In this document: one piece after another, positions 45,355-53,671 of the stretch
How the letters are laid out: each line of letters begins with the position of its first letter
Position numbering within the stretch: position 1 is the stretch's first letter
Assembly: GCF_000719955.1 (NCBI RefSeq)
Contig: NZ_JOII01000014.1
Span: 1-64,000, forward strand
Source of the DNA: Streptomyces albidoflavus
GTDB taxonomy: Bacteria > Actinomycetota > Actinomycetes > Streptomycetales > Streptomycetaceae
Direction: 5' to 3'
DNA: 64,000 nt
Position numbers and translations under genes: made by a program
Notes under the pieces: model-generated
What the model was told of the DNA's origin: nothing
Seen by the model: the letters and a program-made list of their open reading frames with translations, nothing else
Databases searched by the model: none

Positions 45355-46131
45355 ATGACCGTGATCATCACGCCTGAAGCCGTCCGCGAGGCCGCCCTCG
45401 ACGCCGGGCGGGCCCTCGGCCTCCCCGAGCCGGTGACCGAGGCGTACGTCCGCCTGCTGCGGCCCTGCCTCCACCTCTGCCCCTACGACAAGCTGCCGGA
45501 GGAGCTGCGGGGGGAGGGCGCCCGTCCGGTCGCCCGGGTGGCGGGGCCCGCCCGGCTGCCGAAGGGCGTGGTCGTCCCCTCCTACGTCCCGCACGTGCTG
45601 ACCCTCGACTGCGCCGCCCTGCCCGCCGGCGTCCTCGACATCGCCCTCCCCGCCGACGGCCACCTGGTGGTCCTCGCCGCGATCACGGACCAGGACCACG
45701 GCTGGGTCGTCCGCGTCCCGGCGGGGACGGAGACCGTCGAACGCCACCCGGGCGAGCGGGACGCCCTGGCGTCCGTCGCCCCCGTCCCGCTCTACGCCGT
45801 ACCGGGCGTCACCACGCCCACGTACGTCGACAGCTCGGAGATACCGGAAGCGGCCGCCTACGCCGAGGGGAACGCCGAACGGGCCGGGCTTTTGGAGGAG
45901 TTGTCCGAGAAGCTGGAGTCGCTGGTCTCCGTCCCCTGGGCCTGGGAGATCCAGCTCGGCGGCTGGTCACCCGCCTGGCACGACCCGCTGGAGGACCGCG
46001 GGGACATCCTCCTCGTGGCCGTCCCGGAGGGCGCGGTCTCCGGTGGCGACTGCATCACCTACGTCTCGGGCACCCCGGAGGAGATCGCGGAGTGCCGCTA
46101 CGACGGCATCGCCTTCTCGGTCGAATGCTGA
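45355..46131 (+). CDS. hypothetical protein, possibly DUF1963/YwqG-like
   Basis: A 258-residue soluble protein with no signal or membrane helix. The stretch ARLPKGVVVPSYVPHVLTLDCAAL followed by ADGHLVVLAAITD resembles the strand pattern of YwqG/DUF1963 proteins, and the C-terminus has IQLGGWSPAWHDP and AVPEGAVSGGDCITY. The match is by pattern only. The ATG at 45355 is chosen over upstream starts because the preceding frame overlaps the divergent gene. Function is unknown. Confidence 0.75.
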   Translation: MTVIITPEAVREAALDAGRALGLPEPVTEAYVRLLRPCLHLCPYDKLPEELRGEGARPVARVAGPARLPKGVVVPSYVPHVLTLDCAALPAGVLDIALPADGHLVVLAAITDQDHGWVVRVPAGTETVERHPGERDALASVAPVPLYAVPGVTTPTYVDSSEIPEAAAYAEGNAERAGLLEELSEKLESLVSVPWAWEIQLGGWSPAWHDPLEDRGDILLVAVPEGAVSGGDCITYVSGTPEEIAECRYDGIAFSVEC

Positions 46132-46172
46132 TCCGCCGAAGGCCGCCGGCCGGGGGCCTCTGACCGGACCGC

Positions 46173-46877
46173 TCAGAGGTGGCCGGTGCTGTTCCACACC
46201 CCCGGCACCAGGCGGCCCCCCGCGTTGTGCCAGCGGGAGACGGAGGCGTTGGCCACCTGGGGCCGGTCGGGCACCGGCGCCCCGAGCCCCTCCAGCACGT
46301 ACGCCACGGCCAGGGCCACCGCGTCGTGCGCCACGACCAGTACCCGCCGTCCCGCCGCCACCGCGTCCAGATCCCCGAGCAGGCCGCGCACCCGCAGGGC
46401 CACGTCCGCCAGCGACTCCCCGCCCGGCGGCCGGTACGTCCACTCCTCGCTCCGCTCCCGCCGCGCCCACTCCTGGGGGTCGGCCGCCCGCCAGGCGGGG
46501 GGCGAGTGCAGCGCGAACACCCCGTTCTCCCGGTCCCGTACCCGCTCCTCCACCACCACGGGTGGCGCCGCCCGCTCCCCGTACTCCCCCGCCGCGATCT
46601 CCCAGGTCCGCCGCGCCCGCGCGTACGGCGAACACACCACCAGCTCGGGCCCGTCCTCCACCGCCGCCAGCCACCGCCCGAGCGCGGCCGCCTGCTCCTC
46701 CCCGCGCCCGGTCAACGGCGTGTCCTCGGACCGCCCTTCCGGCACGGACAGGTCCCCCGTCTCCACGGCCCGCCGGTAGCGGACGTTGGCCTCGCTCTCG
46801 CCGTGGCGGACGACGGTGACGGAGGCGAGACGGGTGACGGTGGGGAGGGGCGGGAGGGACGGGAGCGGGGTGGGCAT
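46173..46877 (-). CDS. histidine phosphatase family protein (phosphoglycerate-mutase-like)
   Basis: A 234-residue cytoplasmic phosphatase. The phospho-His motif is VTVVRHGESEANVR, the LTGRGEEQAAALGRWL helix follows, and the second catalytic His is in RVLVVAHDAVALAVAY. Conserved SPYARARRTWEIA and PPGGESLADVALRVRGLL are also present. The substrate is unknown; relatives act on sugar phosphates, nucleotides or adenosylcobalamin precursors. The ATG at 46877 with GAAGGGACC is preferred to the ATG 27 codons upstream, which has no family similarity. It is divergent from the M23 peptidase gene. Confidence 0.9.
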   Translation of the reverse strand: MPTPLPSLPPLPTVTRLASVTVVRHGESEANVRYRRAVETGDLSVPEGRSEDTPLTGRGEEQAAALGRWLAAVEDGPELVVCSPYARARRTWEIAAGEYGERAAPPVVVEERVRDRENGVFALHSPPAWRAADPQEWARRERSEEWTYRPPGGESLADVALRVRGLLGDLDAVAAGRRVLVVAHDAVALAVAYVLEGLGAPVPDRPQVANASVSRWHNAGGRLVPGVWNSTGHL

Positions 46878-47217
46878 GGGGGTCCCTTCGTGACCGGTGA
46901 CGGGGGCGCCCGTGCGCGCGACGCACCTCCAGCCTTTCCCCGGTGCGCCACCCGGCATTCCGGGCGGGCCCGCGGCCCTCCTCGGCGCCTCCGTACCGCC
47001 TCAACTCGGTTGCTGGTAACGGCACTTGAGGAACGAGAGGGCAGCCGGACCCTGGGCCCGGACCCAGTCGGGGTGATTGGGCCCGTGGCTCCATTGACGG
47101 CTCTGACGCCACTGACGCATCGTCTGACGCACACCGGACGTCCACATTTTGTTGACCCGGAGGGGGGTACGGCACACCCGTGCCGCGCGCCTCCCTCCCT
47201 CAGCCAGGGAGGCGCTC
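46878..47217. promoter_or_regulatory. divergent promoter region with TGACG repeats
   Basis: A 340-base gap between the histidine phosphatase and the M23 peptidase. Between 47090 and 47132 the pentamer TGACG occurs four times at roughly 9-12 base spacing on the plus strand, and TTGTTGACC is at about 47150. GTAAC, an element of MtrA-type sites, occurs once near 47013. The masking hairpin listed separately sits at the 3' end. No coding frame is convincing. Confidence 0.4.
47187..47215 (+). promoter_or_regulatory. hairpin masking the M23 peptidase ribosome site
   Basis: GCGCCTCCCT (47187-47196) pairs perfectly with AGGGAGGCGC (47206-47215) across a 9-base loop. The right arm is the ribosome site of the GTG at 47218. 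Folding would block translation until the stem is opened. Confidence 0.6.
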
Positions 47218-48303
47218 GTGCGACACAGCGTCAGGGCCGGACTCGGCCTCGTTCTCGCCCTCCTCACCACGGCGGCGCCCGCCGGAGCCGCGTACGCGGG
47301 AACGACGGGCGGCTCGCCGGGTCCCCCCGAACCGCAGGTGCGGGCCGTCTCCGGCCCGGCGCCCGGGGCGGTCACCGGCCTCGCGGCGGGGGCGCCGTTC
47401 AAACTGCCGTACCCGGCGGGCCAGCGGTACACCGTGACCCAGACCCCGGGCAGCGGCTACTCGCACAACGACGACTACAACCGCCACGCCGTCGACTTCG
47501 CCATGGGCACCGGCACCGCCATCGTCGCCTCGGCGGGCGGCACGGTGCACTACGCGGGCTGGACCGACGGGGGCGGCGGCAACCAGGTCCTGATCAACCA
47601 CGGCAACAACCGGTGCACCCAGTACGCCCACCTCAGCTCCGCCAGCGTGCGGGCCGGGGCCCGGGTGGCGCAGGGCCAGCGGATCGCCAGCTCGGGCGCG
47701 ACCGGCAACGTGACCGGCCCGCACCTGCACTGGAACGTGGTGCACTGCAGCAGCTTCCTCAGCCGCGAGATACCCAACACCGTGGAGACGGGCACCAGTT
47801 ACCCCACCGGCTCCGCGCCGCTGAGCCAGAACAGGCCGGGCTCCTCGACCCGCCCCGACCTGGAGCGCGTCTCCGACTGGAGCGGCGACGGCAAGGCGGA
47901 CGTGCTCGGCGTCGACTCCGGCGGCAAGCTCTGGTACTACCCGCACAACGGCAACGCCCTCAGCTCACCCGTCCAGCTCGGCCACGGCTGGGGCTCCTTC
48001 CGGCACGTCATGGCCGCCGACTGGAGCGGCGACGGCAAGGCCGACATCCTCGGCGTCGACGCCCAGGGCCGGCTCTGGTACTACCCGCACAGCGGCAACG
48101 GCTTCGGCGCGCGGAAGCAGATCGGCCACGGCTGGCAGAGCTTCCGGCACGTCAAGGCGGCCGACTGGAGCGGCGACGGCAAGGCGGACGTGATCGGCGT
48201 CGACTCCGGCGGCAAGCTCTGGTACTACCCGCACAGCGGCAAGGGCTTCGGCCCGCGCAAGCAGCTCGGCCACGGCTGGGGCTCCTTCCGGTTCGTGATG
48301 TAG
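47218..48303 (+). CDS. secreted M23 peptidase with three FG-GAP/VCBS repeats
   Basis: A 361-residue secreted enzyme. A Sec signal (residues 1-27, LGLVLALLTTAAPAGAAYA) precedes a LytM/M23 zinc endopeptidase domain (about 70-180) with His90 and Asp93 (RHAVDF) and the HxH pair 169/171 (GPHLHW), so it should cut cell-wall peptide bridges or similar substrates. Residues 219-361 hold three near-identical 46-residue repeats starting DWSGDGKADVLGVDSGGKLW, a calcium-binding beta-propeller-like FG-GAP set. The GTG at 47218 follows AGGGAGGCG and gives a clean signal; the upstream ATG does not. Confidence 0.93.
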   Translation: MRHSVRAGLGLVLALLTTAAPAGAAYAGTTGGSPGPPEPQVRAVSGPAPGAVTGLAAGAPFKLPYPAGQRYTVTQTPGSGYSHNDDYNRHAVDFAMGTGTAIVASAGGTVHYAGWTDGGGGNQVLINHGNNRCTQYAHLSSASVRAGARVAQGQRIASSGATGNVTGPHLHWNVVHCSSFLSREIPNTVETGTSYPTGSAPLSQNRPGSSTRPDLERVSDWSGDGKADVLGVDSGGKLWYYPHNGNALSSPVQLGHGWGSFRHVMAADWSGDGKADILGVDAQGRLWYYPHSGNGFGARKQIGHGWQSFRHVKAADWSGDGKADVIGVDSGGKLWYYPHSGKGFGPRKQLGHGWGSFRFVM

Positions 48304-48327
48304 GCACCCGCGCCGACGGCACGCGCC

Positions 48328-48375
48328 ACGGCCCGCCGGGCCACCCCTCCATCCCGGGGTGGCCCGGCGGGCCGT
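48328..48375 (+). terminator. long perfect hairpin terminator after M23 gene
   Basis: ACGGCCCGCCGGGCCACCCC (48328-48347) pairs base for base with 48356-48375 around an 8-base loop. It starts 24 bases after the peptidase stop and isolates it from the rpiR operon. Confidence 0.85.
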
Positions 48376-48419
48376 CGCCGTTCCCCGGCCGCCGCCACCT
48401 CTTGCCAAAACCCGGACCC

Positions 48420-48434
48420 TGAAAATACCTTTCA
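48420..48434 (+). promoter_or_regulatory. RpiR-type operator palindrome
   Basis: TGAAAATACCTTTCA is a perfect TGAAA-N5-TTTCA inverted repeat. It ends 3 bases before the GTG of the RpiR-family gene and overlaps the expected ribosome or initiation site. This form matches known RpiR/MurR half-sites and points to autorepression of the MurNAc operon. Confidence 0.7.
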
Positions 48435-48437
48435 GAG

Positions 48438-49361
48438 GTGACCAGCAACGTGAAGGAAAGTTTCGGACACTCCGCCCCGCCGGCCCCCGCGGCGCTCGCG
48501 GCCAAGGTCAGGACGTTGGCGCCGTCGATGACGCGGTCGATGCAGCGGGTCGCGGAGGCCGTGGCGGGGGACCCCGCGGGGTGTTCGGCGTTGACCGTGA
48601 CCGGGTTGGCCGAGCTGACCGGGACCAGTGAGGCGACGGTGGTGCGGACGGCCCGGCTGCTCGGGTATCCGGGGTACCGGGACCTGCGGCTCGCGCTGGC
48701 GGGGCTCGCCGCGCAGCAGGAGTCGGGGCAGTCGCCGGCGGTGACCGCCGACATCGCGGTGGACGACTCCCTGGCCGACGTGGTGGCGAAGCTGGCCTAC
48801 GACGAGCAGCAGACCCTCGCCGACACCGCCGCCGGGCTGGACACCGCGCAGCTCGCGGCATGCGTGGACGCGCTGGCGGGGGCCCGGCGGATCGACATCT
48901 ACGGCATCGGGGCCTCCGGGCTCGTCGCGCAGGACCTGGCGCAGAAGCTGCTGCGGATAGGTCTGATCGCCCACGCCCACGCGGACCCGCACCTGGCGGT
49001 GACCAACGCCGTGCAGCTGCGCCCGCGGGACGTGGCGATCGCCATCACCCACTCCGGGACCACCGGCGACGTGATCGAGCCGCTGCGCACCGCCTTCGAA
49101 CGGGGCGCCATCACGATCGCGGTGACCGGACGGCCCGACGGCGCCGTCTCCCAGTACGCCGACCACCTGCTGACCACTTCGACGGCGCGCGAGAGCGAGC
49201 TGCGGCCGGCCGCGATGTCCTCGCGGACCAGCCAGCTCCTCGTCGTGGACTGCCTCTTCGTCGGCGTCGCGCAGCGTACGTACGAGACGGCGGCGCCCGC
49301 GCTCTCCGCCTCCTACGAGGCGCTGGCGCACCGCCACGACCCGCGCTCCGGGCGCCGCTGA
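48438..49361 (+). CDS. RpiR-family regulator of MurNAc metabolism
   Basis: A 307-residue regulator. An N-terminal helix-turn-helix (about 28-95: VTGLAELTGTSEATVVRTAR) is followed by a SIS sugar-phosphate domain (about 135-280: IDIYGIGASGLVAQDLAQKL and IAITHSGTTGDVIEPL). It heads murQ and a PTS gene, so the ligand is probably MurNAc-6-phosphate. The GTG at 48438 is chosen because the family starts a few residues before the HTH. The operator palindrome lies right against it, suggesting either a leaderless transcript or overlap of control and initiation sites. Confidence 0.92.
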   Translation: MTSNVKESFGHSAPPAPAALAAKVRTLAPSMTRSMQRVAEAVAGDPAGCSALTVTGLAELTGTSEATVVRTARLLGYPGYRDLRLALAGLAAQQESGQSPAVTADIAVDDSLADVVAKLAYDEQQTLADTAAGLDTAQLAACVDALAGARRIDIYGIGASGLVAQDLAQKLLRIGLIAHAHADPHLAVTNAVQLRPRDVAIAITHSGTTGDVIEPLRTAFERGAITIAVTGRPDGAVSQYADHLLTTSTARESELRPAAMSSRTSQLLVVDCLFVGVAQRTYETAAPALSASYEALAHRHDPRSGRR

Positions 49362-49431
49362 CCGCGTACCGCCCGCCGCGCCCGCCCCGAGAACTCCCGC
49401 ACCCGCACCCCGTACCGAAAGAGCCCGCCCG

Positions 49432-50397
49432 ATGACCGACACCACCGCCCGCGCAGACGCCCCGTCCGACGGGGGCATCCGGGCCCAGCTGGAGACGCTG
49501 ACCACCGAGGCGTTCCGGCCCGAGCTGGCCGAGATCGACCGGCTCTCCACGCTGGAGATCGCCCGCACCATGAACGCGGAGGACGCCACCGTGCCCGGCG
49601 CCGTGGCACGGGTGCTCCCCGAGATCGCCGCCGCCATCGACCGGATCGCGGAGCGGATGGCGCGCGGCGGACGGCTGGTCTACGCGGGCGCCGGTACGGC
49701 CGGACGGCTCGGCGTGCTGGACGCCAGCGAGTGCCCGCCCACGTTCAACACCGACCCCGCCGAGGTCGTCGGCCTGATCGCGGGAGGCCCCACCGCCCTG
49801 GTCACCTCGGTCGAGGGCGCCGAGGACAGCGCCGAGCTGGCCGCCCAGGACCTGGCCGCGCTGGCGCTCACCGCCGAGGACACGGTGGTCGGGATCTCCG
49901 CCTCGGGCCGCACGCCGTACGCGGTCGGCGCCGTGGAGTGCGCCCGGCGGGCCGGGGCGCTCACCGTCGGCCTCTCCTGCAACGCGGGCAGCGCGCTGGC
50001 GGCCGCCGCCGACCACGGCATCGAGGTCGTGGTGGGGCCGGAGCTGCTGACCGGCTCGACCCGGCTGAAGTCCGGCACCGCGCAGAAGCTGGTGCTGAAC
50101 ATGATCTCGACCCTCACCATGATCCGGCTCGGCAAGACGTACGGGAACCTCATGGTCGACGTGCGGGCCTCCAACGAGAAGCTGCGCGCCCGTTCGCGCC
50201 GCATCGTCGCGCTGGCCACCGGCGCCGGGGACGAGGAGATCGAGGCGGCGCTGACCGCCACCGGCGGCGAGGTGAAGAACGCCATCCTGACGATCCTGGG
50301 CGGCGTCGACGCCCCCGCCGCCGACCGCCTGCTCACCGACGCCCGGGGCCATCTGCGGGAGGCGCTCGCCGCCGCCCGGCCCGGCAGCACCACCTGA
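49432..50397 (+). CDS. murQ: N-acetylmuramic acid 6-phosphate etherase
   Basis: MurQ cleaves the lactyl ether of MurNAc-6-phosphate to give GlcNAc-6-phosphate and lactate in cell-wall recycling. The 321-residue product has the SIS fold, with GRLVYAGAGTAGRLGVLDASECPPTFN (in parts), EGAEDSAELA (catalytic Glu region), VVGISASGRTPY and LSTRLKSGTAQKLVLNMI-like TGSTRLKSGTAQKLVLN. It starts 70 bases after the regulator and ends 44 bases before the PTS gene, so the three form one operon. Confidence 0.95.
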   Translation: MTDTTARADAPSDGGIRAQLETLTTEAFRPELAEIDRLSTLEIARTMNAEDATVPGAVARVLPEIAAAIDRIAERMARGGRLVYAGAGTAGRLGVLDASECPPTFNTDPAEVVGLIAGGPTALVTSVEGAEDSAELAAQDLAALALTAEDTVVGISASGRTPYAVGAVECARRAGALTVGLSCNAGSALAAAADHGIEVVVGPELLTGSTRLKSGTAQKLVLNMISTLTMIRLGKTYGNLMVDVRASNEKLRARSRRIVALATGAGDEEIEAALTATGGEVKNAILTILGGVDAPAADRLLTDARGHLREALAAARPGSTT

Positions 50398-50441
50398 CCG
50401 CACCACCGCCCCACCCCCCGCACAGCAAGGCAGCACGCACC

Positions 50442-52055
50442 ATGGCTGAGAACAAGAACCGCGCCCTCGCCGCCGCGATCCTCCCGCTCGTCGGCGGCGC
50501 CGCCAACGTCACCACCGTCGTCCACTGCATGACCCGGCTCCGGCTGGGTCTCGCGGACCGCTCGCTCGTCCAGGACGAGGCCCTGAAGGCCGTGCCCGGC
50601 GTGATGGGCGTGGTCGAGGACGACACGTACCAGATCGTCCTCGGGCCGGGGACGGTCGCCCGGGTCACCCCGGAGTTCGAGGCACTGGTGGAGGAGGAGC
50701 GGGCGGCCGCTCCGGCTCCGCGGCCCGTGCCCGCCTCCGCCGGCGCCCCCGAGCCGCACCCGGTCACCGCCGAGGAGCTGGCGGCGCGCGGGGCCGAGAT
50801 CAAGGCGGAGCGCAAGGCGCGCAACGCCACCCCGCTCAAGCTGTTCCTGCGCCGCATCGCCAACATCTTCGTGCCGCTCATCCCGGCCCTGATCGGCTGC
50901 GGCATCATCGCGGGCGTCAACGGCCTGCTGACCAACCTCGGCTGGGCGCCCGGCGTCACCCCGGCGCTCGGCGCGCTCGCCTCCGGCTTCATGGCGCTGA
51001 TCGCGGTCTTCGTCGGCTACAACACCGCCAAGGAGTTCGGCGGCACGCCGATCCTGGGCGGGGCGGTCGCCTCGATCATCGTCTTCCCGGGCATCGGGGA
51101 CGTCGAGGTCTTCGGCTCGAAGCTCTCGCCCGGCCAGGGCGGGGTGCTGGGCGCGCTGGGCGCGGCGGTCCTCGCGGTCTACGTCGAGCGGTGGTGCCGG
51201 CGCTGGGTGCCGGAGGCGGTGGACGTGCTGGTCACGCCGACCGTCACGGTGCTCGTCTCCGGCCTGGTCACCGTCTTCGGCCTGATGTTCGTCGCCGGGC
51301 AGATCGCCTCCGGCATCGGCACCGGCGCCGACTGGCTGCTGGAGAACACCGGCGCCTTCGCCGGGTTCGTCCTCGGCGGGCTCTTCCTGCCGCTGGTCAT
51401 GCTCGGCCTGCACCAGGCGCTCATCCCGATCCACACCACCCTGATCGAGTCGCAGGGCTACACCGCGCTGCTGCCGATCCTCGCCATGGCCGGCGCCGGA
51501 CAGGTCGGCTGCGCCGTCGCCGTCTACCTGCGGCTGCGCCGCAACGCCTCGCTGCGCCGCACCATCCGCTCGGCGATGCCCGCCGGCATCCTCGGCGTCG
51601 GCGAACCGCTGATCTACGGGGTCTCGCTGCCGCTGGGCCGCCCCTTCGTCACGGCCTGCGTCGGCGGCGCGGCGGGCGGTGCCTTCATCGGCGCCTTCTC
51701 GATGCTCGGCGACACGGTCGGCTCCACGGCGATCGGCCCCTCCGGCTGGGCCCTCTTCCCGCTCCTCGCGGGCAACCAGAGCCTCGGCCTGCTCATCGCC
51801 GTCTACGGCGGCGGCCTGCTCACCGGCTACCTGGTCGGCTTCCTCGCCACGTACTTCTTCGGCTTCAGCAAGCAGATGCTCACCGACCTCAACGCCGCCG
51901 TCGACGCCGGCGAGTCCGGCGAGGCCCGCGCCGAGGCGGAGCCGACGGACGCGGCGCCGGACTCCCCGGAGGCGCCGGACGCACCCGGGACCCCGGGCGG
52001 CCCCCGCCCGGGAACGCCGCCGGCCCCCGCCCCGGCGCCCGCGCCGAGCAGCTGA
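50442..52055 (+). CDS. PTS transporter EIIBC, probable MurNAc/GlcNAc-type (MurP-like)
   Basis: A 537-residue membrane sugar transporter. The EIIB domain (1-85) carries the phospho-Cys29 in TTVVHCMTRLRLGL; a proline/alanine linker (90-125) leads to the EIIC domain (about 130-480) of about ten helices, with GVGEPLIYGVSLPL as the sugar-site region. The 40-residue C-terminal tail is Ala/Pro/Asp rich. No EIIA is fused, so a separate EIIA must serve it. With murQ next to it, MurNAc is the most likely sugar, entering as MurNAc-6-phosphate. Start at the ATG at 50442. Confidence 0.92.
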   Translation: MAENKNRALAAAILPLVGGAANVTTVVHCMTRLRLGLADRSLVQDEALKAVPGVMGVVEDDTYQIVLGPGTVARVTPEFEALVEEERAAAPAPRPVPASAGAPEPHPVTAEELAARGAEIKAERKARNATPLKLFLRRIANIFVPLIPALIGCGIIAGVNGLLTNLGWAPGVTPALGALASGFMALIAVFVGYNTAKEFGGTPILGGAVASIIVFPGIGDVEVFGSKLSPGQGGVLGALGAAVLAVYVERWCRRWVPEAVDVLVTPTVTVLVSGLVTVFGLMFVAGQIASGIGTGADWLLENTGAFAGFVLGGLFLPLVMLGLHQALIPIHTTLIESQGYTALLPILAMAGAGQVGCAVAVYLRLRRNASLRRTIRSAMPAGILGVGEPLIYGVSLPLGRPFVTACVGGAAGGAFIGAFSMLGDTVGSTAIGPSGWALFPLLAGNQSLGLLIAVYGGGLLTGYLVGFLATYFFGFSKQMLTDLNAAVDAGESGEARAEAEPTDAAPDSPEAPDAPGTPGGPRPGTPPAPAPAPAPSS

Positions 52056-52063
52056 CCCGTACG

Positions 52064-52107
52064 GCCCCCGGCACCGCGTCGCGTGAGCGCGAGGCGGTGC
52101 CGGGGGC
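52064..52107 (+). terminator. hairpin terminator of the murQ operon
   Basis: GCCCCCGGCACCGC (52064-52077) pairs perfectly with GCGGTGCCGGGGGC (52094-52107). It lies 9 bases after the PTS stop. Confidence 0.85.
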
Positions 52108-52132
52108 GCTGCGCCCTGCTTGAATCCACCCC

Positions 52133-53032
52133 ATGACGACACCCCCGCCCCACCCCTCCGCCCTCGACTCCGGCACCTGGCAGCTCGCCGACGACCTGCC
52201 CGCCGTCCGCCGCGTCGGTTACGGATCGATGCGCCTGCCCGGTCCCCTCGACGGGCCCGGCACCGACCGCGAGCGCGCGCTGCGGGTGCTGCGCCGCGCG
52301 GTGGAGCTGGGCGTCAACCACTTCGACACCGCCGCCTTCTACTTCTCCACCACCCGCTCGGCCAACGAGCTGATCAACGCCGCCCTCGCCCCCTACGCCG
52401 ACGACCTGGTCATCGTCACCAAGGTCGGCCCGGGACGCGACACGTGGGGCCGGTGGCAGTGGGCGAGCCCGGAGCAGTTGCGCGGCCAGGTCGAGGAGAA
52501 CCTGCGCCAGCTCGGCCGCGACCACCTGGACGTGGTCAACTTCCGCGTCCAGGGCCAGGAGTCCACCCAGTCCCTCGCCGACCACTTCGGCGCCCTCGCC
52601 GAACTCCGCGAGGCCGGCCTCGTCCGCCACCTCGGCGTCTCCAACGTCCGCCCGCACCACCTCGCCGAGGCCCGCGCCATCGCCCCGGTGGTCTGCGTGC
52701 AGAACCTGTACGGGACCGGCGCGAGCGCCCAGGAGCAGGAGTTCGTCCAGGAGTGCGGCGAGGCGGGCATCGCCTACGTGCCGTTCTTCTCGATCTCCGG
52801 CGCCCGTCGCGAGGCGGGCGCGGGTGAGCCCGGGCAGGCCGTACGCGAGATCGCCGAGGCGCACGGCGCGACCCCCGCCCAGGTGAAACTGGCCTGGACG
52901 CTCCAGCAGGGCCCGCACGTCCTCGCCATCCCCGGCACCACCGACCCGGCCCACCTGGAGGAGAACGTGGCGGCGGGCTCCCTGCGCCTGAGCGAGGCGG
53001 AGTTGGAGCGGCTGGGCACCCCCGTCGCCTGA
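52133..53032 (+). CDS. aldo/keto reductase
   Basis: A 299-residue NADPH-dependent reductase of the aldo/keto reductase TIM-barrel family. Marks are VNHFDTAAFYFS (catalytic Asp and Tyr), VTKVGPGRD (catalytic Lys), VVNFRVQGQ in place of the usual His-containing strand, LGVSNVRPHHLAEA and AIPGTTDPAHLEENVAA for NADP binding. The missing His of the tetrad is common in this subgroup. The substrate is unknown. It stands between the PTS terminator and a VOC protein with a 56-base gap. Confidence 0.9.
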   Translation: MTTPPPHPSALDSGTWQLADDLPAVRRVGYGSMRLPGPLDGPGTDRERALRVLRRAVELGVNHFDTAAFYFSTTRSANELINAALAPYADDLVIVTKVGPGRDTWGRWQWASPEQLRGQVEENLRQLGRDHLDVVNFRVQGQESTQSLADHFGALAELREAGLVRHLGVSNVRPHHLAEARAIAPVVCVQNLYGTGASAQEQEFVQECGEAGIAYVPFFSISGARREAGAGEPGQAVREIAEAHGATPAQVKLAWTLQQGPHVLAIPGTTDPAHLEENVAAGSLRLSEAELERLGTPVA

Positions 53033-53088
53033 CCTCGGCCCGGCGCGGCGGCACCCCCCGCCGCGCCCCGGCGCCGGATCATGGCGCG

Positions 53089-53607
53089 ATGACCGTACGC
53101 GGAATCGACCACATCGGCCTCACCGTCCCCGACCTGGAGGCCGCCACCCGCTTCCTGGCCGACGCGCTCGGCGCCGAGGTGCTGTACGACACGCTCCCCG
53201 CCGGCCGGGGCCCGGTCGGCGGCCCGGAGACCGAGCAGCGCCTCGGCGTCCCGCCCGGCACCCGCCAACTGGCCATCCGTATGCTCGCCCTCCCCGACGG
53301 CCCCGGCATCGAACTCTTCGCCTACGACCCGCCCGGCCGCTCCCCCGCCCTCCCCCACGACCTCGGCTGGCAGCACCTCGCCCTGTACGTCGACGACCTG
53401 GACGCCACCCTCGCCCGCGCCGTCGAGGCGGGCGCCGACCCCCTCGCCCCGCCCCATCCCCTCCCCGGCCCGGAGGCAGGCCCCGCCAACCGCTTCGCCT
53501 ACCTCCGCACCCCCTGGGGCAGCACCCTGGAACTGGTCACGTACCCGGACCCGCAGCCGTACGAGGAGGAGACGGCGCGGCGTCGGTGGCGGCCCGCGCG
53601 GGGTTGA
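53089..53607 (+). CDS. VOC (glyoxalase/bleomycin-resistance) family protein
   Basis: A 172-residue VOC protein with two beta-alpha-beta-beta-beta units. GIDHIGLTVPDLEAATRFLADALG gives the first metal His, WQHLALYVDDLDATLARAVEAG the second, and TPWGSTLELVTYP the metal Glu. Such proteins include dioxygenases, isomerases and drug-binding proteins, so the substrate is open. It follows the reductase gene by 56 bases on the same strand. Confidence 0.9.
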   Translation: MTVRGIDHIGLTVPDLEAATRFLADALGAEVLYDTLPAGRGPVGGPETEQRLGVPPGTRQLAIRMLALPDGPGIELFAYDPPGRSPALPHDLGWQHLALYVDDLDATLARAVEAGADPLAPPHPLPGPEAGPANRFAYLRTPWGSTLELVTYPDPQPYEEETARRRWRPARG

Positions 53608-53671
53608 CGGGGGCGGGCCGTGCCGCGAGCATCGGCGCGGACCCGACGGCTGAAGAGAGGACCCCGGGCCC

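Noticed and set aside
46878..47217. ydaO (c-di-AMP) riboswitch in front of the M23 peptidase
   Set aside because: Such riboswitches control cell-wall hydrolases, but none of the conserved segments I know could be found.
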